Source: FEN-1297 sp963710735 (lineage in GTDB: Bacteria > Bacteroidota > Ignavibacteria > Ignavibacteriales > Ignavibacteriaceae). From it: a DNA stretch of 64,000 bases. Of this stretch, positions 46,037 through 54,961 are shown piece after piece. The notes beneath the pieces were generated by a model. That model was not told where the DNA came from, did not search any database, and saw only the letters and a program-made list of their open reading frames with translations. A program made the position numbers and the translations under genes. The stretch lies in assembly GCA_963710735.1 (NCBI GenBank), contig CAVQBN010000004.1:62001-126000 (forward strand). The letters are read 5' to 3'. How positions within the stretch are numbered: the stretch's first letter is position 1; every line of letters starts with the position of its first letter.

Positions 46037-46495
46037 TTACAGCAACGATTTTATATGTTCGACATAGTTTGCTGCACCACCCTGCTGGTAACCGGTTTGA
46101 GCAACAGGCTCTCCATTGCTCTTCAGCAAAATAATTGTCGGGAATCCTTGCACGCCAAACTTTTGAGCCAGTTTTTGGTTATAATATTTTGTGGCAGCCG
46201 TTTGTTCTAAGTTCTGTGGAAAGTCAATCTTAACCAAAACTAAATTATTATTGGCATATTTAATAAATTCATCTTTAGAGAAAACTTCGGCGTCTAACCT
46301 TTTACACCAAACGCACCAATCGGATCCAGTAAAATCGACCATAATTGGACGATTTTCTTTCTGTGCCACTTGCTCTGCTTTTTCAAGATTATCATACCAT
46401 TTCAAAGATTTGCCTTTGGCATTCAAAGAACACCCATTAGAGGAAAAAAGAGCAACTACAAATAAGATAGGAAGGATATTTTTAATGATTTTCAT
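46037..46495 (-). CDS. Thioredoxin-fold lipoprotein
   Basis: The 152-residue protein has a lipobox-type start (MKIIKNILPILFVVALF, then FSSNGCS with the lipidated cysteine near residue 22). The thioredoxin-like domain holds the redox motif in DFTGSDWCVWCKRLDAEVF (CxxC near residues 57-60) and the cis-proline region QGFPTIILLKSNGEPVAQTG. This is the DUF255-like/thioredoxin-7 layout used by periplasmic reductases in Bacteroidota. It is probably a membrane-anchored disulfide reductase facing the periplasm. Partner unknown. A terminator follows and the gene appears monocistronic. Confidence 0.88.
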   Translation of the reverse strand: MKIIKNILPILFVVALFSSNGCSLNAKGKSLKWYDNLEKAEQVAQKENRPIMVDFTGSDWCVWCKRLDAEVFSKDEFIKYANNNLVLVKIDFPQNLEQTAATKYYNQKLAQKFGVQGFPTIILLKSNGEPVAQTGYQQGGAANYVEHIKSLL

Positions 46496-46600
46496 TTTTT
46501 ACCTAATTATTTGGGAAAAAACATTAGAATTATTTGATTGTATGATGATGACTCTTGTAAAAGGATTCTTAAATAAACATTATTTTTTAATAAAAACGAT

Positions 46601-47723
46601 TTATTTTGATACTTTTGAGCTTTTAAACAAATTTCTTCTTTTTTCATAGGCCTCTCGTGCAATATTTACGTCCTCAATAAACTTTGGCAATTCTTTTAGC
46701 AGTAAAGCCTGTGGACCATCAACTAGTGCTTTTAGCGGTTCGGGGTGAAAATCTACTAAAACCATATTCGCTCCAGAAATAACACCCTGAGCCGTTGCAT
46801 GAAAAACATCCAGAATTCCATCGGGGGAAGATTCACGCGATCCGATTGAATGTGAAGGATCTATACAAACCGGCATTCGTGTTAATCTTTTAATAGCTGG
46901 GACGAGACTAAAATCTACCATATTTCTATGCGGTTCGGAAAAAGAAGTTTTCATCCCACGAAGGCAAAAGATAACTTTTGCATTGCCTTCACTTGCTAAA
47001 TATTCGGCTGCATTTAAAGATTCGTTAAGAGTTATCCCAAAACCTCTTTTTAAAAGAACCGGAAATTTTTTCTGTCTCCCTATAGATTTTAAAAGCTCAA
47101 AGTTTTGTGTGTTGCGTGTTCCTATCTGTAGCATAACACCGGTTGGATTACCAGTTAATTCTAATGCTTCATTTATTTCATTAAGGTGACTCTTCATGTG
47201 TAACTTCCATTGCAATTATTTTAATAGAATACTTTCCGGCTAATTCAAAAACGTATGGTAAACAATCTTTGCCGTGTCCCTGAAATGAGTAAGGATTAGT
47301 TCTTGGCTTATAAGCACCCATTCTTGTGCATGTTTGTCCGTTTTCATTTAAAGCTTTCATCATCTGTTCAACATGTTCTCTTGTATCCACAGCACAAAGT
47401 CCGGCAAAAATATTCAAATTTTCCTGATCGAAATGAACACCGTTATAATCAAACCCGGTTGTTCTTTTATTATCTTTATGCCTTCCAAGAATTCTATATT
47501 CTTGTGAAACTCTTACGACTCTTTCAACTGCCGGAAGAGTCTCAATGGCTTCTTTATTTAGTGCGGCTGTGTCGCCAAAAAGATAAATCTCTGTTAATCG
47601 CTGAAACTTCCCTTCAACGATATGTTTTTGAGTTCTAATATTTTTTAATGCATTTAAATAGTCCCAGGTTTTTTTGAAAGCACTGGAATTCTCATCTGTA
47701 TTTGGACGAAGTATTACTATCAT
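46601..47723 (-). CDS. aroF: 3-deoxy-7-phosphoheptulonate synthase (DAHP synthase), one frameshift
   Basis: First enzyme of the shikimate pathway, joining phosphoenolpyruvate and erythrose 4-phosphate. The first part (start ATG 47723) has an ACT-like N-terminus, IFAGLCAVDTREHVE near residue 107 and KPRTNPYSFQG near 150, then ends after KIIAMEVTHE. The rest lies in another frame beginning within 47191-47195: SHLNEINEALELTGN, LLKRGFGITLNE, FCLRGMKTSFSEPHRN and the metal site DPSHSIGSRESSPDG. Joined, the protein is about 373 residues, as expected for the ACT-containing short type. The AGPCAVES motif of the family reads AGLCAVDT here. The lesion is not in a homopolymer. Assembly error or a real mutation are both possible. 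Confidence 0.85.
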
Positions 47724-47880
47724 TTGATCAACCTCAAGATCTTTTATAATTAACTAGAAAATAGGAATGAAATTTAATAAAAAGATTTGTTTATAAAGAG
47801 GTGAAAATATCTTGAAATGTTTAATATTAGAATGAATCGGAATAATTATACAAAATGTTCCAATATATTTTACCGGTCAC

Positions 47881-47913
47881 AAAAAAAAGAGCCGCCAAAA
47901 CTGACGGCTCTTT
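47881..47913 (-). terminator. Rho-independent terminator after T9SS protein gene
   Basis: On the minus strand a 9-pair stem AAAGAGCCG/CGGCTCTTT spans 47886-47913 and is followed by a run of eight T (47888 down to 47881). It lies about 28 bases beyond the stop of the gene at 47941. Confidence 0.93.
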
Positions 47914-47940
47914 ACCATAATTTGAATTGATCAGATTACA

Positions 47941-49812
47941 TTATTTCATTAAAACGAGTTTCTTCGTTTGAACAAAACCACCTGCTTTTAATTGGTAGAA
48001 GTATATACCGCTCGCAAGATTACTGCCATTAAAAGTTACATTGTAATTTCCAACAGCTTTTTCACCATTAACTAAAGTTGCTACTTCACTTCCAAGAATA
48101 TTATAAACTTTTAAAGTTACCCTGCTTGCCATCGGAACACTATATTTAATTACTGTTGTTGGATTGAATGGATTGGGATAATTTTGATACAGTTTATAGT
48201 TTTGAATTGTTCCACTATTGGAGTTAATTGAAGTTACATCAGTAGGAGTCATAGTAAACGAAGCGCTGCTTGTAAAATTACTATTATAATCGAGTGAAAC
48301 AGTGCTGGTTTGTGTTGATGTATACCCGTATTTATCTGTACTTATACTATAGCTGCCAGGTGTAAGTCCAGCAATAGTATAATTTCCATTCTGATCTGTG
48401 ATGCCATAAGCAGAGACCTGTTGATTTGCATCTAATGCAAATACGAAAGCTCCATTAACTGGATTGCCCAAATTATCACGAACAGTTCCATTAACTAAAT
48501 CTGCACCAGAATCGGTATCTGCCATAACTGTAAAGTTAATCCCGGCAACAGTTCCGGAAGCATTAACAACAACAGAATCAGCATTTTTCCATCTTAAGGT
48601 CTGCATACCGTCGTATCTAAAGAATGTCGGTTCATAATTCCTATCCGGGATTGCTAATAAAATATAATTACCCGGATACATATGTGAAAACGAATAGTTA
48701 CCTAAAGAATCGGTAATAGTGGAATATCTTTTATGAAAATCATGCCTATCATTTAGACGAATTGCAAAAATTATTGCGTTAACTCCCATACTGCTGTCAT
48801 TTTTTACAACACCGCTGATACCGTTATTATAAACCGGTTTATGGCTCATGACGAAATCAATTCCATTAGTATCCGAAGTAATAGGAATCCTGTCAGCATC
48901 CATAAAGTTATTCTTATCATTATAAAATTGAGAAATATAATCATGATTAAATGGATGAGCAAAAACAACAACAGTATCTCCGCCTCTTACATGAATCGAG
49001 TAATGCCCTCCAGTATCAGTTACAGCATGATAATATTTCCAATGATAAGTATTATGAGCTACATTATAAACTTCAATCCAGGCTTTTAAAGGATTTCCAG
49101 CAGTATCGGTTACCGTTCCGGAAAGCATATATTTTGTCGGTACAATCTTAGACTGCATTGTTATATCAAAGGAAAGACTATCGCCAGAATTTAATTGAAC
49201 CTTTGTTGCATGAAAAATGTCTCTAACATTATTATAATATTCCGGATAATATCCTTCTGCATTCGTATAAATTAGATAAGTACCGGGTAAAAGATCAGCA
49301 CTGAAGTTGCCCATACTATCGGTTTTAACAAAAGTTAAATCCCAACCAAAGACAGGTATAAAAGCAACTCTTGCATTAACTATAGGTACATTAGTTGAAT
49401 TATCTTTTAATGTTCCGGAAATAACTCCCTTTGCAAGATTTGAGTCAATAGAAACAACAGCGGTATCTGAAGGTGCGCTTTCACCTGAGTTATTTTCTGC
49501 AGTAACATAATAAGAATAGGTTTCTCCTCTCTGAACATATTTATCAATCCAGAAATTCATATGAACATGTGTATACATTTTATGAAACGATCCCGTATCA
49601 GAAACTCCGCCATTTTTTCTGTAAACATTAAAATAAAAAGAATCCATATCTCTATTGACGTCTGGTTTCCAATTAAGTTGAATAAAAAGATATTGTCCCC
49701 ATGCACTCTGAGTAGCAGTTAAATTCGTAGGGCTGACAGGCTGTGCATTTACTAAACCTGAGAGGCTCAAAACAAACAAAAGGGCTAAAAATACTTTACC
49801 AAGTTTTTTCAT
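47941..49812 (-). CDS. T9SS-exported protein with Fn3 and repeated carboxypeptidase-regulatory domains
   Basis: The 623-residue protein has a signal peptide (MKKLGKVFLALLFVLSLSGL). A fibronectin III-like domain opens it (PTNLTATQSAWGQYLFIQLN, then YVQRGETYSYYVTAENNSGE). At least four carboxypeptidase-regulatory-like modules follow, each with GxVxD..G.P...A.V (GVISGTLKDNSTNVPIVNAR, MLSGTVTDTAGNPLKAWIEV, GISGVVKNDSSMGVNAIIF, DLVNGTVRDNLGNPVNGAFV). The T9SS type A end has NYPNPFNPTTVI and finishes KKLVLMK. It is probably a surface scaffold or adhesin with no catalytic motif. A terminator lies just downstream. Confidence 0.9.
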   Translation of the reverse strand: MKKLGKVFLALLFVLSLSGLVNAQPVSPTNLTATQSAWGQYLFIQLNWKPDVNRDMDSFYFNVYRKNGGVSDTGSFHKMYTHVHMNFWIDKYVQRGETYSYYVTAENNSGESAPSDTAVVSIDSNLAKGVISGTLKDNSTNVPIVNARVAFIPVFGWDLTFVKTDSMGNFSADLLPGTYLIYTNAEGYYPEYYNNVRDIFHATKVQLNSGDSLSFDITMQSKIVPTKYMLSGTVTDTAGNPLKAWIEVYNVAHNTYHWKYYHAVTDTGGHYSIHVRGGDTVVVFAHPFNHDYISQFYNDKNNFMDADRIPITSDTNGIDFVMSHKPVYNNGISGVVKNDSSMGVNAIIFAIRLNDRHDFHKRYSTITDSLGNYSFSHMYPGNYILLAIPDRNYEPTFFRYDGMQTLRWKNADSVVVNASGTVAGINFTVMADTDSGADLVNGTVRDNLGNPVNGAFVFALDANQQVSAYGITDQNGNYTIAGLTPGSYSISTDKYGYTSTQTSTVSLDYNSNFTSSASFTMTPTDVTSINSNSGTIQNYKLYQNYPNPFNPTTVIKYSVPMASRVTLKVYNILGSEVATLVNGEKAVGNYNVTFNGSNLASGIYFYQLKAGGFVQTKKLVLMK

Positions 49813-50489
49813 GATCTTCCTTTCTCTTTAATTTATTTTCCATTACAATATGTGCTTACCGCATTCATTAAGAGTGGCAATCAATTATTCTCATAACTAC
49901 TTATGGTAAAAGCTTATACAAAATCATGCCAATAAACTAATCTAAATATTTTCCCCGTTTTCAAAATATTTTCTTTAAGTAACTAATAATTTTATGCCTG
50001 GTTATTTTAAGGTATTGCCTGGTGTGCCAATTAATCAGGCGCGTATTTCAATTAATGGCAACAAAACTTTGCATTTTATAAATTAACTTAAAATAAATTG
50101 AATTTTAATTTACTTACTTAATGTTTTTCTTTAACTAAATAATGAAATCCAGAAACCATATTTAATTTTTGCAATTATTGTTAAAAATTTCCAAAAGATT
50201 TTAGCTGTAATTTATACGAATAATTTTCGCACTTATCATTTTTTTCCGTTAATTTTATTCACACAAATTTTAACAATTAAAGTAGAAATAGTGAATTTTT
50301 GTTTTTTACTTTGGTCTATAATCTTAAATAAACTAGATTTATTTAATAAAAATTATTGTAAGTAATTTGTAAAATTTGACGATAATACTTCATGATTGAG
50401 GTCAACAGTAAGAATATTTGGTGATTTTGAATAATTACAGTTATTTATAATATCTACTTTTTTAACTTTCATTTATTAATCGTAAGCGA
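49813..50489. other. Long intergenic region between divergent genes
   Basis: Nearly 680 bases with no supported gene. It contains two copies of TGCCTGGT (49995 and 50016) and an imperfect inverted repeat GCCAATTAAT (50026-50035) with ATTAATGGC (50051-50059). These could be regulatory sites for either divergent gene, but nothing shows that directly. Confidence 0.4.
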
Positions 50490-51785
50490 ATGCAAAAAGC
50501 TCAGAGATTCTTTTTTATTTCATCTATTGTTTTGTTCTTTATTCTTTTTTTGCTCTTTGCTGTTCCTAAAATAAAAGATATTGTTACATACACTTTCGTA
50601 TTTATTTCAACATCTCTTATTTTTATTCTGCTTTGCTGGCAAATACTAAAATATAATATTTCAAAAAAATATATCATCGGGATTATAGGGTTAGTTTTTA
50701 TATTAAAAATTGCTTTATTATTCATACATCCAATAGGCTCGGATGACTACTACAGATATATTTGGGATGGTAAAGTTCAAGCGAATGGAATAAACCCCTA
50801 CAAATACGCCCCATCAGATGCAGCCCTAAACAATCTTCATTCTGCTGATTTGCCCAAAATGGTTAATTACCCTAAGATGAAAACAATTTATCCCCCGCTG
50901 GGAGAAAATTTATTCTACCTGAGTTATTTAATTAGCGGAGAAAGTTTTTTAGGATTAAAAATATTTTTATTGTTTTTTGATATTTTGATAATCTGGGGTA
51001 TATATTTAATCTTAAAAAAATTAAAACTGCCTTTCAAAAATATTTTGATATATGTTTTGTGTCCTCTGCCCATTTTCCAATTTATTATCGATGCACATGT
51101 TGACGGATTCGGACTGCCTTTAATCCTCTTTGCAATCTACTTTTATTTAGACAGGAAAAAGTTTTTGAGTTATATTTTTCTTGGATTATCAATTTGTATT
51201 AAACCGGTGGGATTACTTCTTATACCAATTTTATTTCTAAATGAAAAAGATTTTATTGAGAGGTTGAAAACATTATTCGTTCCCATTTTAGTTTGCGGTT
51301 TACTGTATCTTCCATATATTTTTACAGGGGCCCCGTTCCAGTCATTAATACGCTTTACAGAAAATTGGACATTCAATGGAATTATTTTTGACATCCTCGA
51401 TTCATTTATTCGGGATAACCAGGTAACAAGAACTATTTGCGGATTTTTACTTGTTATAACTTATTTACCGGTAATATTTAGTCATAAAGAATTAATCACT
51501 AAAATTTATTTATCTATCTTTCTACTAATGATATTCTCACCTGTAGTTCATCCATGGTATATTAGCTGGCTGCTTATCATTTTACCCTTTGTTACAAGAT
51601 GGAGCGGAATTGCGTTTGCAGCTTTAATAAGTCTTACAAGCTTTACAGTATTACATTATCAATTGCAAGGTATATGGGAAGAATACACATGGGTGCTTGC
51701 TCTAGAATATGTACCGGTCTTAACTCTGTTTTTATATGAATTATATAAAAGTTCAAAGCCTTTAAACAAATCACTTGTTACTTAA
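50490..51785 (+). CDS. GT87-like polyprenyl-phosphate mannosyltransferase
   Basis: A 431-residue polytopic membrane protein with about ten helices. The first periplasmic loop carries SDDYYRYIWDGKVQANGINP followed by YKYAP, the GT-C acidic pair with the GINPY pattern of the GT87/DUF2029 mannosyltransferases. IYPPLGENLFYLSYLISGE and AHVDGFGLPLILFAIYFYLD follow. It ends in a short charged tail. It probably transfers mannose or another hexose from a polyprenyl-phosphate donor to a lipid or glycan at the outer face of the inner membrane. Specificity is inferred from family only. There is no obvious operon partner. Confidence 0.85.
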   Translation: MQKAQRFFFISSIVLFFILFLLFAVPKIKDIVTYTFVFISTSLIFILLCWQILKYNISKKYIIGIIGLVFILKIALLFIHPIGSDDYYRYIWDGKVQANGINPYKYAPSDAALNNLHSADLPKMVNYPKMKTIYPPLGENLFYLSYLISGESFLGLKIFLLFFDILIIWGIYLILKKLKLPFKNILIYVLCPLPIFQFIIDAHVDGFGLPLILFAIYFYLDRKKFLSYIFLGLSICIKPVGLLLIPILFLNEKDFIERLKTLFVPILVCGLLYLPYIFTGAPFQSLIRFTENWTFNGIIFDILDSFIRDNQVTRTICGFLLVITYLPVIFSHKELITKIYLSIFLLMIFSPVVHPWYISWLLIILPFVTRWSGIAFAALISLTSFTVLHYQLQGIWEEYTWVLALEYVPVLTLFLYELYKSSKPLNKSLVT

Positions 51786-52037
51786 AGTAAGATATTTCAC
51801 TATAAATTATTCATTTAAAAATATTAATTTGGAATAACTTAAAAGCGAAGTAATTTCACAGGTTATTCGTTTAAATATACCTTCCTTATAGCACAATAAT
51901 TATACACTCGTTGATCATGAGATTATTTGAAAACTATATGCGCCTAATGTTAAATTCCACATGTGATAGTGTGCACTATAAAGAATAATAATTATTCTAA
52001 CTTTCCATTCAGAATTATTTTTCAAAAAGGAATCGGA

Positions 52038-52193
52038 ATGCTTTGGGCAGTTATTTCTCTGCTGTTTTTAATGTGGCTTATTGGAGTAATATTAAAAATC
52101 TCTTTAGGCGGAATGTTACATGTTATTTTGATAGTAGCTGTTATATTACTTGTCTTTAATTTATTAAAATCTGCAAAACATAACTATTCGTAA
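52038..52193 (+). CDS. Lmo0937-type tiny membrane protein
   Basis: A 51-residue protein starting at ATG 52038, preceded by AAAAAGGAAT. An upstream ATG at 51963 would add 25 residues but has no ribosome-binding site. The sequence is two hydrophobic helices (MLWAVISLLFLMWLIGVILK and HVILIVAVILLVFNLL) joined by GGMLH, matching the small Lmo0937/DUF5670 family of two-helix membrane proteins. Function unknown, though family members are often stress-induced. The gene stands alone. Confidence 0.8.
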   Translation: MLWAVISLLFLMWLIGVILKISLGGMLHVILIVAVILLVFNLLKSAKHNYS

Positions 52194-52271
52194 CCACCAA
52201 TCTTTGTACTTATCTTAATATTCAGAAATAAAAATTTTTTACACAATTTTAAAAAAGATTTGAAACGGATT

Positions 52272-52736
52272 TCACTTTCCCCATTTTAAAACATCTATTC
52301 TTACTTTTGCGGTACCTGATAAAATCATGCCTAATTCTTCAGCAGCCTTTTTTGATACATCAATAATCCTATTGTCTACAAATGGACCGCGGTCATTTAT
52401 TCTTAGGATGACATTCTTTTGATTACTTAAATTCGTAATCCTAACAATGGTGTTAAAAGGTAAATCATTACTCGCAGCCGTCAGATCGTTCATGTCATAA
52501 GTTTCACCATTTGCAGTTTTGCCTCCGTTATATTTTTCCGCGTAATAGGAAGCTGTACCATAAAAAGTCTTCAATGATTTAGTATTCGTATAGGTATTTT
52601 GATTATCATTCTCCGAGCGGGGAATTCTTTCATTACCATCTCCATTATTATTATTTCTATTAGTAAATCGAGGCACACTGCTGCAGGCAATAAAAGTAAT
52701 TGAGAAAAAAATTATAACGATTATTTTATGAATCAT
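52272..52736 (-). CDS. rlpA: RlpA-family septal ring lytic transglycosylase-like lipoprotein
   Basis: The 154-residue protein has a lipoprotein signal with a cysteine in SITFIACSS, a low-complexity Asn-rich linker (TNRNNNNGDGNERI) and a double-psi beta-barrel: TFYGTASYYAEKYNGGKTAN (GxASxYg..f.GkkTAnGE), LPFNTIVRITNLSN and RINDRGPFVDNRIIDVSKKA (the NDRGPF motif with Asp). It ends before a SPOR domain, so this is the short form. RlpA binds or cuts denuded glycan strands of peptidoglycan at division septa. It is single and minus-strand, followed by the rsmE/BamA pair farther on. Confidence 0.92.
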   Translation of the reverse strand: MIHKIIVIIFFSITFIACSSVPRFTNRNNNNGDGNERIPRSENDNQNTYTNTKSLKTFYGTASYYAEKYNGGKTANGETYDMNDLTAASNDLPFNTIVRITNLSNQKNVILRINDRGPFVDNRIIDVSKKAAEELGMILSGTAKVRIDVLKWGK

Positions 52737-52850
52737 AAGTAAAATTATTATAACAATAATCTAAGAAAACTTAGACAATTTTTCTCAGAACAAATTCGTT
52801 AGAAAGACAGAAATAATTATTTAGGAATTATAATCCAAGTTCATATTTAA

Positions 52851-53549
52851 TCAGAGGTTTAAGACAGAAGCACACTTTACAATAGCCGTCTCGGCTCTTA
52901 AACGATTTTCAGCTAACTTAAATAAATCAGTTCCTTCAAAGTTACTTATTTCTTCTTCCGACAACCCGCCTTCCGGGCCGAAAATTAAAAAATTTTTTTT
53001 TGATGAATTTATAAATTTACTCTCAAATTTAACTTCTGCATTTTGTTCGAAAATAATTTTTTCACCTTCTTGCTTAATTAATTCGGAAAGTGAATTTGAT
53101 ATCGAGATTTGAGGTAAATAGCTGCGAAGTGATTGTTTCATTGCGGAAAGGACAATTTTGTTCCATCTATCAATTTTATTTGATTTTGAAACTGTTCTTG
53201 ATGATTCAAATACAATAAAATTAGTTATTCCAAGTTCTGTGCATTTTTCAAGTGCAAATTCAAATCGTTCAGGATTTTTCAACTTCGGAATACAAAAAAC
53301 AATATTAGGAAATTCATTTTTATATGTGAGTGTTTTTTTAATATTCAAAATTAAAAATTCTTTGGAGATTCTATTTACCTCACACTCAAAAATATGGCCA
53401 ATCCCATCGGTTACATGTATATAATCATTAACGGAATGACGCATTACTTTAACAATATGGTTGCATTCATCTCCTTCAATTCTGATTTGACCTTCTTCAC
53501 AATTAGAAGGCGGAGTATAATATAATTCTATGTTAGAAAGATAATCCAA
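52851..53549 (-). CDS. rsmE: 16S rRNA m3U1498 methyltransferase RsmE
   Basis: The 232-residue protein matches RsmE of the SPOUT class: an N-terminal PUA-like part (GDECNHIVKVMRHSVNDYIH), then KCTELGITNFIVFESSRTV, the SAM-binding trefoil-knot segment LIFGPEGGLSEEEI near residue 190, and LRAETAIVKCASVLNL at the end. It methylates U1498 of 16S rRNA. The start is a TTG at 53549 that lies within the last codons of the BamA-like gene, overlapping by 17 bases, so translational coupling is likely. No better ATG is available upstream in frame. Confidence 0.93.
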   Translation of the reverse strand: MDYLSNIELYYTPPSNCEEGQIRIEGDECNHIVKVMRHSVNDYIHVTDGIGHIFECEVNRISKEFLILNIKKTLTYKNEFPNIVFCIPKLKNPERFEFALEKCTELGITNFIVFESSRTVSKSNKIDRWNKIVLSAMKQSLRSYLPQISISNSLSELIKQEGEKIIFEQNAEVKFESKFINSSKKNFLIFGPEGGLSEEEISNFEGTDLFKLAENRLRAETAIVKCASVLNL

Positions 53550-54876
53550 GGCCCAATATCCATTCCGAATGTTTTTGCTGCCCTAAAGCGTATTCAATTC
53601 TTAAAATATTATATGGTAAGATAAGGAAAATTAATCCGGCACCGTAACCTGATTTAAGATAATCTACATTGAATCTTTGATTATTCATCATTGTGGTACC
53701 TGTATCCATAAATAATTCCATATAAAATGCGAAGCGGTATGATAATAAAGATCTCGGTATTATTGGTAAAAAATCTAAATTAACATTAACATCTTTTATT
53801 ATTGGGTAATTTAATTCGAAAGATCCAAGATAATAATTATCTCCTTCCTCGATTTGATTATAGTGACCTCTAATTCTTTCCTGATATCCAATAAATGAAT
53901 AATCGTAATATGGTACAAGTTTACCAAAAGCAAGCCTGCTAGTAAATCTTCCTTTAACTCGAAGTTCATTAAATATTCTAAAATATTCTCTAAAGTCAAA
54001 ATTAACAACTTGATAATTGATATTATCAATCCCTAAACCTTTAAATTGAATCATGGAAAAAGCATAAGTACCCACACTTGGAAATTGTGCCAAGTCCCTA
54101 GTATCAAATAAATAACTAATTCCAAAAGTAAACTCGTGGTCAATTCTCTTTCCCGATGCAGATATACCAGGGAAAAATCGGGGAGATTCTATATAATAAT
54201 AACCAAATTGAAAATCGGCTTTGTTATATATGTTAAATCGTTTACCAAAATCTAAATAACCGCCAATAAATTTTTGTCGGAAATCTCCGCCATATAACTG
54301 CGCTGCTCTATTACTTTTATTTGAAGCATTCTGATAGAAAATTTGGCCGCTGAAATTGATGTTATCTTTTCTAATTAAATAGGGACGCTCATAATATAAA
54401 AGAATTGTTGGATCATATCCCAATGCACCCCTGATACGGATCGATTCATTTTCTCCTCGGAAATTTCGCAAAAAGAAATCTATCCCATAAGATAATTTCT
54501 TAATATTTCTATCCTCTAACTCAATGAACGGAATAGGATAAATATACCAGCTTTCCTCAACATTAATAATAAGTACGTTTTTATTTCCCGTTTCTTTTAC
54601 ATTTAGTTCTACTTTGGTAAATAAGTCAAGACTATAGATTCTGTTCAAATTATAGTTGAGTATTTTTTTAGTAACTGTGTCACCAATACTAAAAGTAAGC
54701 TCGCGAAAAATTACATCCTTTTGTGTAATTTTATTCCCTTTTACTTTGATTGAGTCAATTCTGACAGGGTAATTTCCGGTATAAAGCAAAGTATCGCTAC
54801 TCTGGGCAAATACATTTAATGAAAAGTATATTATGAGTGATAACGAAAGGAAAAATTTAAAGATAAAATTTAACAG
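53533..54876 (-). CDS. BamA/TamA-like outer-membrane barrel with POTRA domain
   Basis: The supported part from 54789 begins with a POTRA-type domain (YPVRIDSIKVKGNKITQKDV to about residue 75) and continues as a 16-strand-like BamA barrel, with LFDTRDLAQFPSVGTYAF, ERIRGHYNQIEEGD (the RxRGY/F-type loop) and a final ILGLGLSF ending in Phe. From 54789 the only standard start is a TTG inside the mature part. The same frame is open upstream and encodes a signal peptide (NFIFKFFLSLSLIIYFSLNV, then FAQSS). A CTG at 54876, seven bases after GGAG, is the best start, giving 447 residues. An indel at the start is the alternative. It probably inserts or exports outer-membrane proteins. Confidence 0.82.
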   Translation of the reverse strand: MLNFIFKFFLSLSLIIYFSLNVFAQSSDTLLYTGNYPVRIDSIKVKGNKITQKDVIFRELTFSIGDTVTKKILNYNLNRIYSLDLFTKVELNVKETGNKNVLIINVEESWYIYPIPFIELEDRNIKKLSYGIDFFLRNFRGENESIRIRGALGYDPTILLYYERPYLIRKDNINFSGQIFYQNASNKSNRAAQLYGGDFRQKFIGGYLDFGKRFNIYNKADFQFGYYYIESPRFFPGISASGKRIDHEFTFGISYLFDTRDLAQFPSVGTYAFSMIQFKGLGIDNINYQVVNFDFREYFRIFNELRVKGRFTSRLAFGKLVPYYDYSFIGYQERIRGHYNQIEEGDNYYLGSFELNYPIIKDVNVNLDFLPIIPRSLLSYRFAFYMELFMDTGTTMMNNQRFNVDYLKSGYGAGLIFLILPYNILRIEYALGQQKHSEWILGLGLSF

Positions 54877-54916
54877 CGATAATCTCCCGGGAAAACAAAA
54901 TATAAATTGAATAAAA

Positions 54917-54948
54917 GGCAGATAAACATTTTTACTATTTTATCTGCC
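54917..54948 (-). terminator. Terminator after gcvP
   Basis: On the minus strand a 10-pair stem (GGCAGATAAA with TTTATCTGCC) spans 54917-54948 and is followed by TTTT. It lies 14 bases past the gcvP stop and about 40 bases before the likely start of the BamA-like gene, so that gene needs its own promoter. Confidence 0.85.
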
Positions 54949-54961
54949 GTTATAATTTCAT

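Noticed and set aside
46601..47723. Programmed ribosomal frameshift in aroF
   Set aside because: No slippery heptamer or downstream pseudoknot is visible at 47185-47200, and the family is not known to use one.
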